From: Acidimicrobiia bacterium
GTDB taxonomy: Bacteria; Actinomycetota; Acidimicrobiia; IMCC26256; PALSA-610
NCBI GenBank assembly: GCA_027494135.1
Contig: JAOSJK010000045.1
Span: forward strand, 1-58,665
Length of the DNA: 58,665 nucleotides
Direction: 5' to 3'
The notes beneath the pieces were generated by a model. The model was given only the letters and a program-made list of their open reading frames with translations, searched no databases and was not told the DNA's origin. This document shows positions 10,479 to 23,000 of this stretch, one piece after another. The position numbers and the translations under genes are program-made. The number at the start of each line of letters is the position of its first letter. The stretch's first letter is position 1.

Positions 10479-12309
10479 TCAGGCTCGTTCGAGGGTCTGC
10501 AACGCGTTGTTGCGATTCGGCGCCTTGGTGGCCCCATTACGCCACTTCTCGACTACGGCATCCAAGCCAGCGGCGCCACTGAACAACAAGATGCTGGCTG
10601 GCTCAAGGTCATCCGCCGGGATCGACCGAAGGACCTGCGCTGCCGCTTCCATCGCATCCGGATGAAGTCGGCACACTCGAAGCAGGCCAGTGATCGCCGC
10701 CACCTGCTCCGAGGGCCGGTCACGGGCTACCTGCGCCAGGTGCTGGACCAACGCTGACGCATCCGATTCGGTGAGTCCCCTGAAGGTCGAGATTACTCAC
10801 CGACTTCTGCTCGGCCCTGACACTGGATGCGAGGTTTGTCGTGATATCGCGCAATCGACCCGGCAGGCCGGTGTCGTGGAGCTCGACGCCCGCAACCGAC
10901 GCTGCGAGATACAGGTACGGCGCCAGGTCGACGGTCGACAGTTCCGGGGAGCTTCGCCCACCGAAGCAGATCGTCGGAAAAACCTCGACTCGCCTCTTCG
11001 CCGTCACCGGAACTCTGCTCGTCCGCCGCCGGCGTGGGCGTCTCGGTCTCAGCCGGTTGAGGTGGCCTCGTCCGGCCGGCCGCAACCTCGAGGCGCTGGA
11101 TCTCCGCTCGCAGATTCCCGGTCGCCAACCAGTCGAGGATCTGCTTGAACTGCGTCTCGAGAAGCACCTCGAGCACCATCAGCTTCGCAACGACGTCCGG
11201 GGCGAGCGCGATGCCTCGACGACTGGCGACGGACTGTCGGATGCGCAGGTCATTGAGGAACCGCTTGATACGCCGCGGATTTCCCCGCAGCTTCTCGTAC
11301 AGCATCGGCGTGAGCCGAGCGGCAAACGCCAACTCGGCGGCGATCTCCACATCGTCGATGCCGGGAAGGTCGTCAAGCGTTGCCGACCGAAGCCGAAGTT
11401 GCTCACACTGGTCGACGAGAACAGCGAGCTGGTCCGCGTCCAGCCGGATCGCGAGTTGGAGGAGCAGCAGATACGCCTCGGTATCGAAGCGGCTGAGGCT
11501 CGGCAACGGGATTGTCGTCTGAACGATCTTGTGCAGGTAGAGCCTCGCTGGCTCCTCTCGGTCGTCAGCCGCGCCCGGATACCGCTGGCGGATTGCCTCG
11601 GCGACGCGGTCCTCGTCGGCGGCTATCACGAACGCCATCTTTGGTACAGCGAGGAACAAGCGGATGGTCTCGAGCGTCTCCACGACGGTATCCGGTAGAC
11701 ATCGATCAAGATCGTCCACGAGCACGACGACTCGACGAACGTCGCGCAAGTCCTCGGACCCCATCAATCTCGAGAACTCGTCGCGGAACGCCTCTAGCCC
11801 TCGAGGCTCACTGTCCGCAGCGTCGTCAGCATCGGTCCTCACGAGGCCCGTGAGGTCGTCGAGACTTTGGCAACTGGAACGCCAGCGATGCCTGGCTGCG
11901 ACCTTGATGGCCTTCGCCCAGTCGACACGCCGCAAGCCGCCGGATCAGCGCCAGAGATTCAGCCTCAGGGCCACGAATGTCGGTGATTCTGACGTGAAGC
12001 GCGCCGAGTACTGCGGCGATCAGATTCTCCTTACACCGACAGTTGGGTCGTATCGCCAAGGGTCCGTGGGGACGGCAAGTACCGATCCTTCCCCGCATCT
12101 GGAACCGTGCTGACGACCGCCCTCAACGAGCCGCAGCACGGTTGTCTTGCCGCTGCCCCATGATCCAGACACGCGGAGCGAGGGATCGAGGCTGTCCGTC
12201 GAGGACCGCGCCTACAACCGTGTCCGCGACAGCTGCGGAACGCGAGAAGGTCGACCGCCGAAGGTTCGTCGGACCACAGTTCGAGTGTTGCTCCAGCAGT
12301 TCGGCTCAT
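10479..12309 (-). CDS. qatA: QatA, KAP-family P-loop NTPase (frameshifted)
   Basis: First gene of the Qat operon, starting at ATG 12309 (MSRTAGATLELWSDEPSAVD). Walker A GSWGSGKTTV is at about residues 50-60 (near 12150) and Walker B RRVVVLVDDLDRC near 11710-11745, both classic KAP NTPase features. The longest uninterrupted frame (11935-10793) holds the ATPase core and lid (LYEKLRGNPRRIKRFLNDLR). The C-terminal part ends with DAVVEKWRNGATKAPNRNNA and stops at 10479. About 610 residues. KAP ATPases are often membrane-linked signalling proteins; no clear transmembrane pair is visible here. It probably senses infection or powers the complex. Confidence 0.85.
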
Positions 12310-12680
12310 GGCTCCGTTTACCCGCGGGTAATCGCGACGACGGACACCCGTGGCCCGAGCCGCAGTCGCATCTCACCATGAACTCCCGCAGTCCCCCCGC
12401 CACGGCAGGCATCCGCTACCTCCACCATCACGGTACGCACCTCCGTGGTCACCGAGCCGCGGATACCGGCTGTCCGGAAACCTCATTCCGGACGTGTAGT
12501 GCCTGTTATCTCGCGCGATATCCACCACCTTTGCGCTCCGGCCCCATATCGTCAGCACATACCGCACCCGGTTCTACCACGAGAGCGGGTTTGCGACCGC
12601 AGCTGCGAATACCGAAGGTGCGGCCACGATCGTCTGAAGGAGGCGGCAGCGGATCGCCAGGGTGGTAACAACCTCTCGCC
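12310..12680. promoter_or_regulatory. Upstream region of the Qat operon with an inverted repeat
   Basis: No gene is recognised in these ~370 bases. They should contain the qatA promoter. The most structured element is an inverted repeat, GTCCGGA then an 8-base gap then TCCGGAC, at 12472-12493. It could be an operator or a transcript hairpin. No clear -35/-10 pair was found. Confidence 0.35.
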
Positions 12681-12869
12681 GTGACGGCGATCGACGACTA
12701 CCTGAGCCGGCTCACATCCCCAGTGGAGGCTAAGGCTCACGCTAACGCGGCCGGGTTCAGTTCCTTGGCAGGGCTCGCGCTGGACGAGATACGCGGACGG
12801 CGCCCTCTTCGACAGCGGCGTCCATGCCGACCGGCTGGTTCGGTGTCGGCGTACGACACTCTGATTTGA
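12681..12869 (+). CDS. Small hypothetical protein (62 residues)
   Basis: GTG-started frame beginning VTAIDDYLSRLTSPVEAKAH and continuing ANAAGFSSLAGLALDE, an amphipathic, alanine-rich, plausible helical protein. After about residue 37 the composition turns Arg-rich, so a frameshift may have replaced the true C-terminus; another frame gives DGALFDSGVHADRLV. It lies alone on the plus strand between leftward genes. No family is recognised. It may be a remnant or a small accessory gene. Confidence 0.35.
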   Translation: MTAIDDYLSRLTSPVEAKAHANAAGFSSLAGLALDEIRGRRPLRQRRPCRPAGSVSAYDTLI

Positions 12870-12958
12870 GCGCTGGTCGCCACGTTGACTCGGGATTCCA
12901 TCATGCGGGATAGCGCGTCGCCCCGGCCATCACGCCAACTGTGGCGACGCGACGACCT

Positions 12959-13279
12959 TCACATCAGCAACGCGGCGAATGCGAAGCGGAGAAGTTCCTC
13001 GATGTCGAGGTGCATGATCACGGGCGTACCCAAGAGCGTGTCGGATTCTCTGCGTACTAGGTATTCGTCGATGTCGACCTCGAGCCGAACGTCGATCGGT
13101 TCGTCGCGCATACTCCAGATGATGAACATGACCGCTTCGAGGCTCTCGAAGGCAACGCGACAATGCCGGCCGTCGACCTCATGCCACCGGACGACCGCAT
13201 CGACCTCGTTGAGGTAATCGCAGGTGTCGGCGGCAATCGCCGCGATGACCTCGACCTCACCATCGGTTTTGAGTGTCAT
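12959..13279 (-). CDS. Hypothetical acidic protein (107 residues)
   Basis: One of the few uninterrupted genes in the window. The start at 13279 (MTLKTDGEVEVIAAIAAD) is chosen because GGAGGGG lies just upstream at Shine-Dalgarno distance; the in-frame ATG at 13327 lacks this. The sequence alternates hydrophobic and acidic residues (DYLNEVDAVVRWHEVDGRHC, DVRLEVDIDEYLVRRESD) and ends LLRFAFAALLM, suggesting a compact alpha/beta protein. No family recognised. It lies downstream of the DUF499 operon and upstream of Qat, on the same strand as both. Confidence 0.6.
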   Translation of the reverse strand: MTLKTDGEVEVIAAIAADTCDYLNEVDAVVRWHEVDGRHCRVAFESLEAVMFIIWSMRDEPIDVRLEVDIDEYLVRRESDTLLGTPVIMHLDIEELLRFAFAALLM

Positions 13280-13360
13280 CCACCCCTCCGCTCGGCTCGC
13301 GCGGCGCCGAGAACTCTGGAAGCCCATGGTTCGGAGTCACCGCGGCTATATGTAGGCCGC

Positions 13361-13709
13361 TCACGCGTCGGGACGGTCGCAAGGCGACGTCTGGTCGCTC
13401 GTGCGCGTACCAGGCAGTTCGGGAACTGCGTTCAACGTTGGCGGTTCGAGCCAGCGGTGCTCACGGAACCGGTCCACGACCTCGAGAAGGAGCGCGGCCA
13501 GTTCACCCGCCTCCTGCCACGTCACCAGCGCGAGCTCGCTGCAGGGCCATGATGCACTCGAAGTGTTCGTGACCGTTTCCCGTTCTGGCTCGTCCGCACT
13601 CCCACGGCGCCGAAGAACTTGATGTGTCCGACACTCGTCGAGGTCCTCCTCGACCGAGCTGCGTCCGGCGACCTCACCTTCGCGCGCCTGAACATCGACC
13701 TCGTCAGTC
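13361..13709 (-). CDS. Hypothetical protein, probably alpha-helical
   Basis: Frame starting at ATG 13709 (MTDEVDVQAREGEVAGRSS; an earlier in-frame ATG is at 13765). The central and C-terminal part, SELALVTWQEAGELAALLLE then VVDRFREHRWLEPPTL, reads like a genuine helical protein. The stretch around VLRRRGSADEPERE looks less natural and may hide compensating indels. About 115 residues. No recognised domain. It sits 258 bases downstream of the DUF499 gene on the same strand, so it could be a late gene of that operon. Confidence 0.4.
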
Positions 13710-13966
13710 ATCTTCGCTGTCCGGCCCTCATCGGCGTAGCCCGTCATCCTCGATCCCTTCGTCAACGGGCAGCTCGTCTCAGCTGCCCGCGTTCCTCGTG
13801 GGCAACGACCGCAGATCGCAGTCGCCCGCTGGCTATCGGGCTCCGTGGCGGAAGATTGAGACCAACGGACAAAGTGCGGAGTCAGCCTGTCCGCGCTTCG
13901 TCATGGCAGCACGCCTCGCGACAGGTGTTCCGCGCGTCCGGAAGGCGAGGCGCCCGCGCCGGCGCG

Positions 13967-16900
13967 TCAGCTCTCGAATTCGCTGGTCTCGAACTTCAGC
14001 GTTGCTGCGTTCTCGTTGACGGTACGCTGCACGGCGTCGTTGAAGCCGTCGGACTCGGCTTCGACCTCGAGGGTGATACGGACCTTGGCGCCGGCGCCCT
14101 TTTCGAGCTGGGTCACGACAGCGTCGGCGATATCTGCGATGGTCCGAGCCCAGCGCATCGAGTCGAGGGTGATGCGGCCGTAGTACCGACTCGGCGCGGT
14201 CGCGGTCGTGCCGTCGGTGCTGCCCTCGCTCCCGGCCGCGACCACGCCGCGATGATCCGCACCTAGCCCGACGCCTCCGCTCTCACGTGCTTCGGTCTCG
14301 GTTGCGAGCCGCTGCTGCGCCACGTCGCTGTTGACGAGCAGCCCTGATGGCGCGATCGCGGCCGGTCGGCTGCCGGCAACGAGTCCGCCGTAGCGGCCGT
14401 CGGCGATCGTGTCGGCGTACGCGAAGCCGTCGGTCGACCAGCTGAGCGACGAGACACCGTCCTCGATGGCGCCGTCGAGCACGCTGCGGCTCGTGAGGCG
14501 TGGCAGGTAGAGGTACCTGGCAGTAGTCGTCCCACAGCTGCGACACCGACACGTGATCGCCACGCCACAATGGGACCCGGTCGATGTCGAGCCGCAACCG
14601 CATCCCCGAGTAGGCCGGGATGAGCGACCTCGCCGACGAGCTTCTTCGCTACCCGCTCCGCGAGCGGCTCAGATCCCGACACGCGGATCACGTCCCAGGT
14701 CACCGGGCCAGTGGGGGTCGTCACGCGACTGGGTCGGGTTCAGCACCCATTGGTACGTGCCGGCGACGCGCAGGTCGACGGTCTCGTTCGCCTCGCGCAG
14801 CCGTTCCTCGACCTGACGGATCTGGAACGGGTCGAGCCCGAGCGTGTCGCGGTCCCGCTCGGATCGACGACCACGCGAGCCACCGCCGCACGGCCTGCCG
14901 GAGATCGGCCAGCGGGCAGCGTCAGGGGCGAGGAACACGAGCATGTTGCGACACCGGGCGCGCCGCCGGAACGTTCCGCGAGCACGCGCTCGCAGAACGC
15001 TTGCGCCTCGCCGCCGGCGCTCTTGGGGTCGCGCGTGCTCAGGGCCGAGCACCAAAGCCGGGCGGTGTCGTCATCGGGCACGTCGCCGGGCGCCTGCGGC
15101 GACGAAGGTGCACCGCAGCGAACTGACCGGGTCGCTGCTTGAGCGGATCGAGCCGCTTGCGGATCTGCTCGTCGACCTCGTCGTCACGCTGCGACGCGGC
15201 CCGGTCCTGCGCGAGGCGGGTGACCGTGGCCTTGAGGCCGTACCAGTAGCGCACGCCGTCGCGGTACAGGTGCATCGCCTGGTCGGACAGGCGTCGCAAC
15301 GCGTCACCGAAGATCGGGGACCGCTCACCGGGCTGCACGCAGCCGAGCTTCACGTGCCGGTCGTCGAGCCCCTTGTTCGCGGCATGCTGCGACGGCGCGG
15401 AGCCGAAGTAGATGGTTCGCGCGACACGCCGCGCGGCGGCGATCCTGCCGAACGTCGACGTGTTCTCCCGATCGAGATGGAACGGCAGCGAGTTCGGGCC
15501 GTCGATATCGGTCTCGATGACGGGCGTCCACGACCCGTCGAGATACCGGGTCAGCTCACCGGCGACCTCCTCGTCGGCGATCGGGATCGTGCCCGGCATG
15601 ATCATCAGGCTCGGGTCCTCCCCCGCATCCACAACGCATGGATCACCTTCGCCATCAGCCGCAACACACCGCGAGTGCGCTGGAACCGCTCGAGCTCCGA
15701 CCAGTCGCCGAACAGCCGGTCGAACAGCTCCGGGATGGATCGGGTACGCCGCGCGCATCCGCCGCGCGTACTCCGCCTCCTTGCACTCCGACGGGAACTC
15801 GCTCGCCGCGCCGGCGTACATCTCACTGAACGCCTTGACGGCCGCGTGCCGCGTTGCCGGGCCTTCTCCGGCGGCAGGTCCTTGAACAGCCGGCGGCGGA
15901 CGATCTCGTAGCTCTCCCTCGGTCGACGCGGTGCGCCAGGTCGCCTCCATGCGCCCGATCACGTTCTCCAACCGCTCCAACGCCGCCCGGCCGCCCTCGC
16001 CACCCACCTCGATGTCCGAAGCCGGGATCGTCGCCACCAGCAACGCACGCGGCTCGTTGCGCGCCGCGTCGGTGAGCGCCTGCGCGAACGTGAACTGCGC
16101 GTCGAACGACCCCGCCGGCAGCCCCCGATACCCCGTAGAGATTCCGCGCGTACGCCACCCACTCGTCGATCAGGATCAGACACGGCGCGCTCCTGACGCA
16201 GCAACGTCGTCAGCGCCTCACCCGGATTGACACCCGCCCGGTCAGCATCGGCCACGAGCGCATACCCGTCGGCGCCGCCGAGCTGCCACGCCAGCTCACC
16301 CCAGATCGTGCGGACCTCGGTGCCGTCCGGTCTTGCCGACCGTGCTCGGCTGCAGCTGCTGACCGACCAGCACCGCACGGCGCACCGTCTCCGTCGGCAG
16401 CGACAGCGACGCGTCGGCGAGCATCCCCTCCACACCCGGAAGCTCCGTCGCGCTCCGACCCGACGCGAGGTGGTACAGCGCGATGAGCGAGTGCGTCTTG
16501 CCACCACCGAAGTTCGTCTGCAACTTGATGACCGGATCGCCGCCCGCCCCGCTGAAGCGACGAACCGCGGTCAACAGCAGCTCCCGCAGCCCCTCGGTGA
16601 TGTAGGTCCGGCGGAAGAACTCCTCCGGATCGCCGTACTCGCTCGCCGCCTCACCACGCACACCTGATGAAGGTCCGCGGCGAACTGCGCGAGCTCGAAC
16701 CGTCCCGACGCGACGTCGTCATGCGGCTCCGCGACCTGCCGCCACCCCGGCAACCCCGTCGTCGACACGTCGATGTCGGGTAACTGCGCTGCCCGGCCGT
16801 GCGGCGGGTACGCCGAGCCTGTTCGTCGAACTTCACCCGCAGCAGGTCCTGGCGCATCCGATCGACCGCGTTGGCCTGCTCCCCGCCGACACCGCCTGCA

Positions 16901-17243
16901 GCAACCGGTGGAACGTGTCGAGCACCCGCAACGCGTCGTCGGTCGAGAACGTGTCGTTGTGCGCCCACTTGTTGCGCGCGTCGCGTGCCTCGTAGACGTA
17001 GTTGCGATCCGCGCGCGACAGCTTCGCCTCGAACACGTTGCGCCAGTTGTCGGCCAGCAGCTTCAACAGGATCGCCGGATCATCGGCGTTGACATCACCC
17101 TGCGCCTGACCCGGCCCCGCAAGCCCGTGTTCGAGCCATGCGTCACCGAACTTCGCGCGCAGCTCCCGCTCTACGAACGGACGCACCCCCGCAGCGAGCT
17201 CCTGGAGCCCCTGACCGACCCGCTGGTGATTCGTGACCGCCAC
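13967..17243 (-). CDS. Swt1-type HEPN + DUF499 AAA ATPase (frameshifted)
   Basis: Starts at GTG 17243, five bases after the methylase stop. The N-terminal ~135 residues ([51 protein letters not shown]) form a Swt1-like HEPN domain, with R-N-K-W-A-H as the likely HEPN motif. Next comes the DUF499 P-loop domain: [19 protein letters not shown] and [19 protein letters not shown] (Walker A, near 16500). Further pieces include [48 protein letters not shown] and the C-terminal [20 protein letters not shown], ending at 13967. About 1090 residues, normal for this fusion. The HEPN part suggests an RNase or toxin activity controlled by the ATPase. At least eight frame changes. Confidence 0.82.
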
Positions 17244-17248
17244 CGCCT

Positions 17249-20029
17249 ACTCCTCGAAGAGCGTCGCCGCCCGAAGCATCGACCGGCCTCGCCGGCTCAA
17301 GCGCCGCGAGAGGCGCGTCAGCTCCGGCCACGCAGTGACCAGCCCGTTGTACGACGTCGCCCTCCTTCGCCCAACCCTTTGCGGTCACAGATCAGATACA
17401 GCCGGTACGCGAGCTCCTTCGCAGTCTCGCCCAACCCCGAACCGACCTGCCGCAACAACGACGCCGCGGCCTCCTCACCATCGTTGTCCAGCCGGCGGAT
17501 CAGATGCTGCGCGATCTCCCACACCGTCATCCGGTCATCAGCCGCCGGATCCCAATCCGCCGGCAGATCCTCACGCGCGACCAGCCACACCTTCCCCGGC
17601 CGCTGCCCGATGATCCCCGCCTTCGCCAGCCCTCCACCGACGTGTTGGCGCGACTTCGACAACTGCTCGCGCGGCCGAAGTCGCCCTCGTTCATCCCGCA
17701 ATCCTCGAACCACGTCGTCGCCCACCGCGTATCCGCATCGAAATCCGCGTCGGTACCAGCGATCGTCTCGTCAAGCACCTGATTGATCAACTCCAACGCC
17801 GTGCGCACCCGCATCGGCTGACCATCGGCCTCGACCCACCTTCGAATAGCGCGAGAACACCGCCATCCCGGGCCCAATCGACGCCTGCGCCAAATCGACC
17901 GGCGCGATGTTGCCCTGCTGCATCGTCCGCACCGCAGACGGCAACTCCGCCTTCAGAGTCGCGACGAACTCCTTGCGCGTCGCCAGCGCAGCAGTCACAT
18001 CACGCGGACGACACACCAACACAATGCTCGAAGCCAACGCGTTAGTGCCGATCGAGATCATCCGACCCCCGCGCTCACCCGCATGGGCCATGTGCCGTCG
18101 ATCGCGAATCCACTGTCGAGCAGACCTTCGAGCATCGTCTGCCAGCCGGTAGACGCGGTACCACCGCTCGAATCTTCCGCCTGCTGAAGGCATAGAACAC
18201 CGTGAACGGGTACCGAGGATCCTGTAGCTCGTGCATCCGCTTGAACGCGACACCGAGTCCAACCCTCAAAGAACTCCTCTGCCTTCTTCTTGTCTCCTTC
18301 GAACCGGTACGGCGTGGCGACCAGCTCCTGTGATTTCGGTACGAGCAGAGTCGAGCACTCCTAGGGATATACACCTGCGACCATCCGTCGTAGCCATACA
18401 TAGAAAAAGTCGGACAGATCCGCGTACCCGATGTTGTCGTAGTACGGCGGGTCGGTGCAGACGACGACGGGTTCGTCAACCTCAATCGCCTGTGCATCTC
18501 GTTGTGCCGCGACTCCGCCCACACCGCACAGCACATCGATAACGCGACACACGCGATCAGTCATGAGCTCTAAGGATCCACTGGAAGACGCAAACGGGTT
18601 GCCTTCTGCGAAGTCCCACGTCATGGGTATCGCCTGTCGAGCAAACGTATTCCGAAGGATCTCCATCTGCGGGTTGCTCGCCCACGTCGTAATGGTCGAT
18701 AGATAGTCGCTCAGTCGACTGACGATGAAGGAGAGGTACACGCTTACACCTTCGGCGTAGGCGGCGGCGCCGGTGCCGTGGTGCAGCAGCGGCGTGGAGT
18801 CGTCGTGCAGTCCGGCTGCGAGCGTGCCGGCGGATCTTGTCGCGCGCTTCGGCGACGAGGTCCGAGAACGTCGTCAGCGCGACCAACTGCCGATCCGTGA
18901 AGAGATCACGGTGGTGCTCCATCCCATAGGCCTGCACCCGGAATCCGAGGGCCTTGTCGGGCAGAGCGGTCTCCGGAGGGTCGATCGAACCGCACCGCGC
19001 GCGGCCTCCTCGTGCTTCGCGGTCGGCGACAGATACACACGCGTTTGATCACCCTCGGCGACGATCGCCATGAGCTGCTGCCCCATCCGACCGGCCTTGG
19101 CTTCCGCACGGACGTACTCGAACGGGATCGGTGATTCAGTAGCGATGCATCGCGCGCCTGATCGCTCGACCGTTCCTTCCCGGATTTCGCCCTTACCGGT
19201 CCGGATCTCGTAGCGGATCGTCTGGTTCTCGGAGTCGACGATCGGCTCGACCGAGGTCTCCTTGCCTTTCTTGGTGGAGAGCGCGAACGAACGCACGAGC
19301 GGAACGTGCCCGTTCCAGGCGGGGTTGGGTGACTTGACGGTACGGGCCCAGATCCACGCGATCACGGTTGCTTCGCCACCGCCGTGCTCGGCTGGCAGCT
19401 TCACCTTCGGGTAGAGATGGCTTATGCGGCGTTCGGCTTCGTCCACATCCATTTGCCGTAGTAGCGGACGTCGTCGGCGAGGCCTTGCGCGCCGCGCCAC
19501 GTCTTGAGCCGCGTCCCCGGACTGGTCGGGATGCACGGGCGGACGATCAGCAAACAGCGGCGGGATCTCGATCAAGGCCTTGTTGATGAGCACGGCGACG
19601 GGGTTGAGGTCGCTCGCGTGGGCCCTCGAGGCCGAGTCGCTGCGCCTCGAGCGGGATGGACCCCCCGCCGGCGAACGGGTCGAGCACGGGCGGCGGGTTG
19701 CCGTCGCATGAGGCCATGATCTCGTCGCGCGCAGCGGTGAGCACTTCTTCGTTGTTGGAGTTCTCCCACTTGACGAGTGCCTCGATGATCTCGAAAAGGC
19801 GTTGGCGTTCCTTGGCCTGTGACTCGTCGGAAGCGGTCGGGATGCGCGTGGAGGGATCGTCGACCAGTGATGCGAACAGCACTGCTCGGCACGCCGCGAG
19901 CGGACGGCGCGCCCACCAGAGGTGCAGCGTCGATGGATGGCCGTGACGGATCGACTTCTCTCGTGCCGCTTCGCGGTTGATGGCGTCGAGGGGCAGGGCG
20001 ACTTCGATCAGCTTCTTCTTGTGCGGCAT
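17249..20029 (-). CDS. DUF1156 adenine-specific DNA methyltransferase (frameshifted)
   Basis: Starts at ATG 20029, eight bases after the helicase stop. The N-terminal DUF1156 signature is [20 protein letters not shown] followed by [20 protein letters not shown]. The SAM-binding motif [17 protein letters not shown] is near 19640-19690. The catalytic N6-adenine motif [20 protein letters not shown] is near 18400-18460. The C-terminus reads [10 protein letters not shown], ending at 17249. About 927 residues, as expected for COG1743-type methylases. It probably marks host DNA for the helicase/DUF499 partners. The segment around 18100-18300 is heavily frame-broken. No separate specificity subunit is seen. 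Confidence 0.85.
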
Positions 20030-20036
20030 CGGTCTC

Positions 20037-23000
20037 TCAGTGGGGTGGGGACGCGAGCGTCCAGTAGTCGGACCAGCTCAGGACCTCGGGTGTGCTCGCT
20101 GAAGCCGGGTCTGGGGCGCGGCCGGTGAAGGGGTCGTAGAGGTAGCGGACGTGCGGTGGAGTCGTCGTCGGCGACTTGACGAGGGCGAGTGATGTGCCGT
20201 TCGGCGTTGTTGAGGCCGCACAGGATCTCCGATGCCGTGATGGAGAACTCGGCGGCTCCCTGCACGCGGCCTTTGACCTCGATGAAGATGAGCTCGCCGT
20301 GCGCGGGTTTGGTTTCGATGTCGTAGCCCTTGTTGTTGTGCGGCATCTCGTGCGCAGTGCGGCCCAGCGCGTGTTCGGCGGCGAGGACCGCGGCGACGGC
20401 GAGCTTGTCGGTGCGGGTGGTGTCGGCGGCGTGGATCGGAACGGGTGTGCCAGTTCGTGCGGCGACGAGGCCGATCGGGACGACCAAGGCGCCGCCGACG
20501 ACGCGGGGCTGGCGGGGCCGAGAGCTTGCGTTCGAGGGCGAGCTCGCTGCGGCGACGTTCGAGCCGTTCGGCGGCGTCGTCGGCGCGTTGACGGGCCCGG
20601 GCCGAGTTGAGCTTGGCGTTGCGCTTCCCGGCGAGTTCCTGGTCTTTGAGCTTGAGGGCCTGCGCGTCCCAGTAGCGGATCTCTTCGGTGAGGCGTTGTT
20701 CGACGGCGGCGAGGGTGGCGTCGACCCGGGTGTGCACGCGGGCTTCGACCTCGGCGAGGTGGGCGGGCGCGTTGCGTTCGATCGCGTGCCGGAGCGCGAT
20801 GTCGGAAAGGCTGGCGCGGATCCATTCCTGCTGGGAGACGTCGGTCAGGGCTTGCCGTTCGTCGTCGCTGGGCGGGCGGTAGTCGATGTAGGGGGTGATG
20901 ACCGGCGCTGGAGACGTTGCCGGCGGCGTCGATCTCGACGTACTCGAACCGCTTGGAGACGCACGCCGTCCCGACGCGACGGTCGTGCCGTCGACGATCT
21001 CGTGTTCGAGGTAGACGAGCGCACGCGGTTGGGTGCCGGGGTCGTTGGGGTCGACGAGGATGGCGCCCTGCTGCAGGAGTTGTCCGTGGCGCAACAGCAG
21101 CACGCCGATCGTCGCGTCGAGCAGCGGGTGTCCGGGAGCGACGAGCGGGGGCGGTCGGGCGGCCGGCCTCGTTGATCTCGCTGCGATCGAAGCAGATCCG
21201 CTCGTATCCCGGGAGCAGACGTCCGAGACCGGCCGTGGTGTCGTACTGGCGCAGCGCACCGGGGACGGTTTACCTGGTAGCGGCTGCCTTCGCGTCGTAC
21301 GAGCGGCCCCCGAGTCGTCCGAACGCCTCGAGGAAGAAGCGCCGGACGTGAGGAAGGCTGGAGCTTGCGGGCCTGGGGCGCAGCATCTGTTCGTGGATCT
21401 CGTCGACGTGCTCGGGCGCGAGGATGTCGGTGAGCAGCGCTTGGGCGTCGATGAGCTCTCGCATCCGGTCGCCGATGGTGTGGTCGATGACCGCGGCGGC
21501 GCGTGCCTGTTGGAGCTTCGGGTCGTCGGCTCGGATCGCGTCGATGAGCAGGTCGCGCAGCGACTTGTCGCTGAACGCCTCACCGAGCACGTCGAAGACC
21601 TTGCCGCCGAGGTCGCGGCGTTGCTCGTCGAGCTTGGTGAGCAGCCGTTCGAACACCTGACCCTCACGGGTGTCTTCGGCGACGAGGTTCCACAGCCGGC
21701 AGATGTCCGCTGGCCGATCCGGTGGATGCGACCGAAGCGCTGTTCGATCCGGTTCGGGTTCCACGGCAGGTCGTAGTTGACCATCAGGTGCGCGCGTTGC
21801 AGGTTGAGGCCTTCACCCGCGGCGTCGGTCGCGACGAGGATCGAGACGTCTTCGAGGCTGGTGAACTGCTCTTGCACGCTTGCGGCGCTCCTCACGGTGG
21901 ACGCCGCCGTGGATCGCGACGACGCGTCATCGCGGCCGAGCAGCCGCCGGAGCTTGTCGACCAGGTATTCGAGGTGTGTCTCGATGCTCGGTGAACACGA
22001 TCAGCTTCTGCAGGCGGCCGTCGCCGTCGAGCAGCTCGGGTGTGTTCTCCGGGAGTCGTGCCAGCTCGTCCCACTTGCGGTCCTCACCGGAGGCGAGCAC
22101 CTTGCGGGCGAGCTCCTGCAGCTCGGTGAGCTCCACGATCTCGGCTTCGAGCTCGGCGATCGTGCGGGCCGCGGACGCGGCGTCGACAACTTCCTCCTCG
22201 ATGTCTTCGACCTCGGAATCGAGCAGGTCGTCGGGGTCGAAGTCGTCGAAGTCGCCCAGTGCGGTTCCCGCCGGCGCCGTGACCAGGTCGATCGGGGCGT
22301 CCTCGGCGCGGCGCACCACTCGGGCTTCGCCCAGTCGGTCGGTGAGGCGTCGATGCCGACGTTCCAGCGACCGTAGGATCGCGAGCGGCGACGACGGCGA
22401 GCCGTCGCTGCAGTGTGGTGAGCGCGAACCCGACGACGTTCTTGCGCCCGCCGTCTTGGAGCCGGTCGGCGCGGTTCATGCCTTCGCGCACGTATTCGCT
22501 GACCCGCTCGTACAGCTTCGCTTCGAGCGGCGACAGCGGGTACTTCTGCGGTCTCCGCATAGCGCTCCGGGAACAGCTTCGTGCCGTCGAACCGCAACAG
22601 TTCTTCCTTGACCATACGGCGCATGAGGTCTCGGGGCGGCTGGTCGCCGTGCACACCCTTGCGGAACTTGCCCGCGAAGCGGTCCCCGTCGATGAGGGCC
22701 ATGAACAACTGGAAGTCCTCGGGCCGGCCGTTGTGCGGCGTCGCCGTCATCAACAACAGGTTGCGCGCAACCTCCCCGAGCCGCTTGCCTAGCCGGTAGC
22801 GCTTCGTCTCCTTCACCTCGTTCGAGAAGTAACTCGCGGACATCTTGTGAGCCTCGTCGACGACGACGAGATCCCACTCCGTCTGCATCAGCTTCTCGAC
22901 CAGGTCCTCGTTGCGCGCCAGCATGTCGAGCCGGCTGATCAGCAACGGGTACTGCGCCGAACGGGTTACCCGTGCGGCTGCGCTCGACGAGATCGCGTGC

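Noticed and set aside
16773..17786. Plus-strand frame of 337 codons across the HEPN and methylase genes
   Set aside because: Arg/Pro/Ser-rich shadow with no motif; the opposite strand encodes recognisable HEPN and DUF1156 sequence.
20078..21895. 605-codon minus-strand frame treated as a separate protein
   Set aside because: Only its first ~70 codons ([14 protein letters not shown]) are in the helicase frame; the rest is an out-of-frame Ser/Arg/Pro-rich reading of the same gene.
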